This document shows, in pieces, positions 62,497 to 64,000 of a stretch of DNA of 64,000 nucleotides (positions are counted from its first letter, which is position 1; every line of letters starts with the position of its first letter). The translations under genes and the position numbers were made by a program. Under the pieces are notes generated by a model. It made no database searches. It was not told the origin of the DNA and was given only the letters and a program-made list of their open reading frames with translations. This stretch comes from Thermococcus sp. M36 (lineage in GTDB: Archaea > Methanobacteriota_B > Thermococci > Thermococcales > Thermococcaceae), in NCBI RefSeq assembly GCF_012027355.1, contig NZ_SNUH01000001.1, positions 620,001 to 684,000 of the forward strand. Direction: 5' to 3'.

Positions 62497-62560
62497 GCTG
62501 GATGCCTTTGAGGATCCCCGGGAAAAAGAAGGGGTTCTCGAAGTGATAGAAGTTAATTTT
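62312..62560 (+). pseudogene. Duplicated 3' fragment of the oxoamine synthase gene
   Basis: 62312-62496 is identical over 185 bases to 60973-61157 (residues 319-380 of the enzyme). After this point the reading frame continues with a related but diverged end: [16 protein letters not shown] against [16 protein letters not shown]. There is no 5' part, and no PLP domain, so it cannot encode a working enzyme. The mix of perfect identity and a diverged tail suggests an older paralogue whose remaining piece was overwritten by gene conversion, or a recombination scar. Confidence 0.85.
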
Positions 62561-64000
62561 TTACTTTCTTATACCATCTCCACTTTTTGTCAATCATGTC
62601 CACAGGAGCTTTTCGAAGTATGGAGATTTGTTCTAATCGGCTGAAAGTAGCCAAATTATTGAGGGCATTCTTTACTCTATATCTTTCTAGAAGAGCACTC
62701 AAAAAGGATATAACTCCACAACCTCCCCATGTTTGTAGCGTGTACAAAGGATACTCAGCAAACAGAAATAGCATCAAAAACAAAAGCATAATACCAACAA
62801 ATCTTAGGGACTTCTTCTTTAGTATCATCAGATTAAATCCAGGTATGAACGAAAGCACCATTGCGATATTCAAGCGAGATAACGAGTAATTGTACTTATG
62901 AGCTATTTTCTCATCTCTCTCATTGAATCCAAGTTTTTCGTAGCATACATCACAATATTCTTGATCATCATACTTTATTGAGTCATTCTTACAGACAATC
63001 GCTCCACATCCAGCACATACAATGGAATCACTCTTGTGAATTATTTCCCCACATGCATTACAAAATCTGAGATCATCTAAATTTTCAGATGGCAATGTAG
63101 TATGGAGTATCAAAGGGAGTTTTCTTTCTCTTGAGATTCCAAGAATTCTGTGGTTGCTCTTCAGCGTTCTTAATGTAATGTCAAATATAGGAACCACAAG
63201 TTTGAGCGTCTCTTTTATCTTTACATCTTTGGGGCGAATCTCACAGAGCTTGCGGTATATTACATTGTTTCTGCCCCTATAAGTTACTATTTTAGTGTAC
63301 TTCTTGGAAATGTTCCCTTTAATGGTGGAGACCACATCTTTAAGTTTAACATTCGCATAGGAGCTCAATATTTTCCTGACCGTATCAGAGGGATAAATAG
63401 AGTAGAATTTTCTCAAATTTGAGCTGTCTGAAAGGACAATGCCCAAAACTTGAGAAAGGTTTCTTGATAGATATTTTTCGTATTTCTTTCCGTTGTCTAG
63501 AACAAATAGAATTGGCTTGTCCACCTTAGTACTATGTATAATCCTTCCAGTACTAGTAGTACAGTCCTTGTTGACAAAAGCTCTTACATATATTAACGGA
63601 ACTGCTTCTACATTGTAATCAAAGGCTTTTACTAAGTAATCAAAGAAAATAGGGTAGCTTTTTATTTTAGATTTTACAAACTGTTTCATTTCCTGGAGGT
63701 TCCAAGGCGTAAACGATAAAATCTCTTTGTCATTTTCATCTAGTAATATTATGCCGACTTTGCTTGACAGTACTTTAAGAGAATCCCTATCTATTAGATG
63801 GATCTTTATGTCAAACTTCTCAAACAACTTGTTTGCATAGTCAATAGCTGATTTTGAAAATTTGCCTGTTGTTACAACGGCTCCTTCTGTAACATTGTCA
63901 GCGACCATTATAGAATGTAACTTTTGGATAACGGGTCTACCTACTGTGCCTTTGGAATTATAGTACTTGCACTGAACATAGACAACTTTGGAAGAACTTA
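62553..64000 (-). CDS. Mrr-like restriction endonuclease-fold protein with zinc ribbon and membrane segments, partial
   Basis: The frame is open to the window edge at 64000, so the N terminus is missing; at least 480 residues. Near the edge [20 protein letters not shown] followed by [21 protein letters not shown] is the typical second half of the Mrr_cat domain, with the QxK catalytic motif at VQCK. A middle region (about 60-280) is unassigned. Then come CNACGE, CAGCGA and CDVCYE knuckles, a double zinc ribbon, and two or three hydrophobic segments near the C terminus. Sequence from 62.55 kb on is clearly A/T-rich compared with the rest of the window, a sign of transfer. It may be a defence nuclease tied to the membrane. 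Confidence 0.75.
   Translation of the reverse strand, partial: SSSKVVYVQCKYYNSKGTVGRPVIQKLHSIMVADNVTEGAVVTTGKFSKSAIDYANKLFEKFDIKIHLIDRDSLKVLSSKVGIILLDENDKEILSFTPWNLQEMKQFVKSKIKSYPIFFDYLVKAFDYNVEAVPLIYVRAFVNKDCTTSTGRIIHSTKVDKPILFVLDNGKKYEKYLSRNLSQVLGIVLSDSSNLRKFYSIYPSDTVRKILSSYANVKLKDVVSTIKGNISKKYTKIVTYRGRNNVIYRKLCEIRPKDVKIKETLKLVVPIFDITLRTLKSNHRILGISRERKLPLILHTTLPSENLDDLRFCNACGEIIHKSDSIVCAGCGAIVCKNDSIKYDDQEYCDVCYEKLGFNERDEKIAHKYNYSLSRLNIAMVLSFIPGFNLMILKKKSLRFVGIMLLFLMLFLFAEYPLYTLQTWGGCGVISFLSALLERYRVKNALNNLATFSRLEQISILRKAPVDMIDKKWRWYKKVKN

Overview
The window reads as chromosome of a hyperthermophilic archaeon of the order Thermococcales, most likely a Thermococcus close to T. kodakarensis. 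The evidence is a dense, G+C-rich gene set with archaeal information machinery (PAN, RFC, RadB, Rio2, class I LysRS, diphthine synthase, Taw3), a Tk-SP-type subtilisin, the branched polyamine synthase BpsA, an Asp-ligated 4Fe ferredoxin, Nfn-type flavoenzymes and TATA-box promoters. From memory, genes at about 2-20 kb match the T. kodakarensis TK168x-169x neighbourhood, and those at about 29.7-61.2 kb match TK2217-TK2252.

Layout. 0-11.7 kb: end of a lipoate ligase-like gene, Taw3, tRNA-His, DUF302, secreted subtilisin, a secreted toroid-like protein, BpsA, a PP-loop protein, a DUF59 protein, ferredoxin, nicotinate phosphoribosyltransferase, a flavodoxin and an MBL protein. 11.75-16.7 kb: an accessory cassette with different codon use: a frameshifted rifampin-phosphotransferase-like dikinase, a DHA2-type efflux transporter and a TrmB-family regulator. 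16.85-16.91 kb: a probable C/D box sRNA whose two 12-nt guides match two neighbouring sites in the 23S rRNA gene of this same window. 16.9-24.4 kb: an Nfn pair, phosphopantothenate synthetase, an XRE regulator, tRNA-Val, diphthine synthase, a glycosyltransferase-like membrane pseudogene with two frameshifts, and tRNA-Arg. 24.4-29.6 kb: a BlaI-like regulator with an M48 membrane protease, dCMP deaminase, a lipid-linked sugar module (DUF2304, HAD-GT2 fusion, MraY/AglH-like) and an orphan Cas6. 29.7-43.8 kb: PAN, Rio2, LipS2-like radical SAM protein, asparaginase, several MFS carriers, a PhoU/AbrB protein, an orphan IorB and LysRS. 43.9-49.1 kb: the rRNA operon on the minus strand (16S, tRNA-Ala, 23S, no 5S), each rRNA bracketed by a long processing stem. 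49.1-61.2 kb: PRPP synthetase, small membrane proteins, RadB, FAU-1, MoaA, a Trm5-like enzyme, both RFC subunits (RfcS without an intein) and an alpha-oxoamine synthase. 61.2-64 kb: a DUF835 protein, an exact 185-bp duplicate of the oxoamine synthase gene's 3' part, and an AT-rich Mrr-like nuclease gene running off the window.

Genes act together in several places. Taw3 and the Trm5-like enzyme belong to tRNA position-37 modification. The lipoate ligase-like protein and LipS2 point to lipoate metabolism. RfcS/RfcL and RadB serve replication and recombination. The lipid-linked sugar module probably feeds glycan assembly. No CRISPR array was seen near cas6. The most notable accessory items are the dikinase/efflux/TrmB cassette, the self-targeting C/D sRNA, the BlaI/M48 pair and the duplicated oxoamine synthase fragment.
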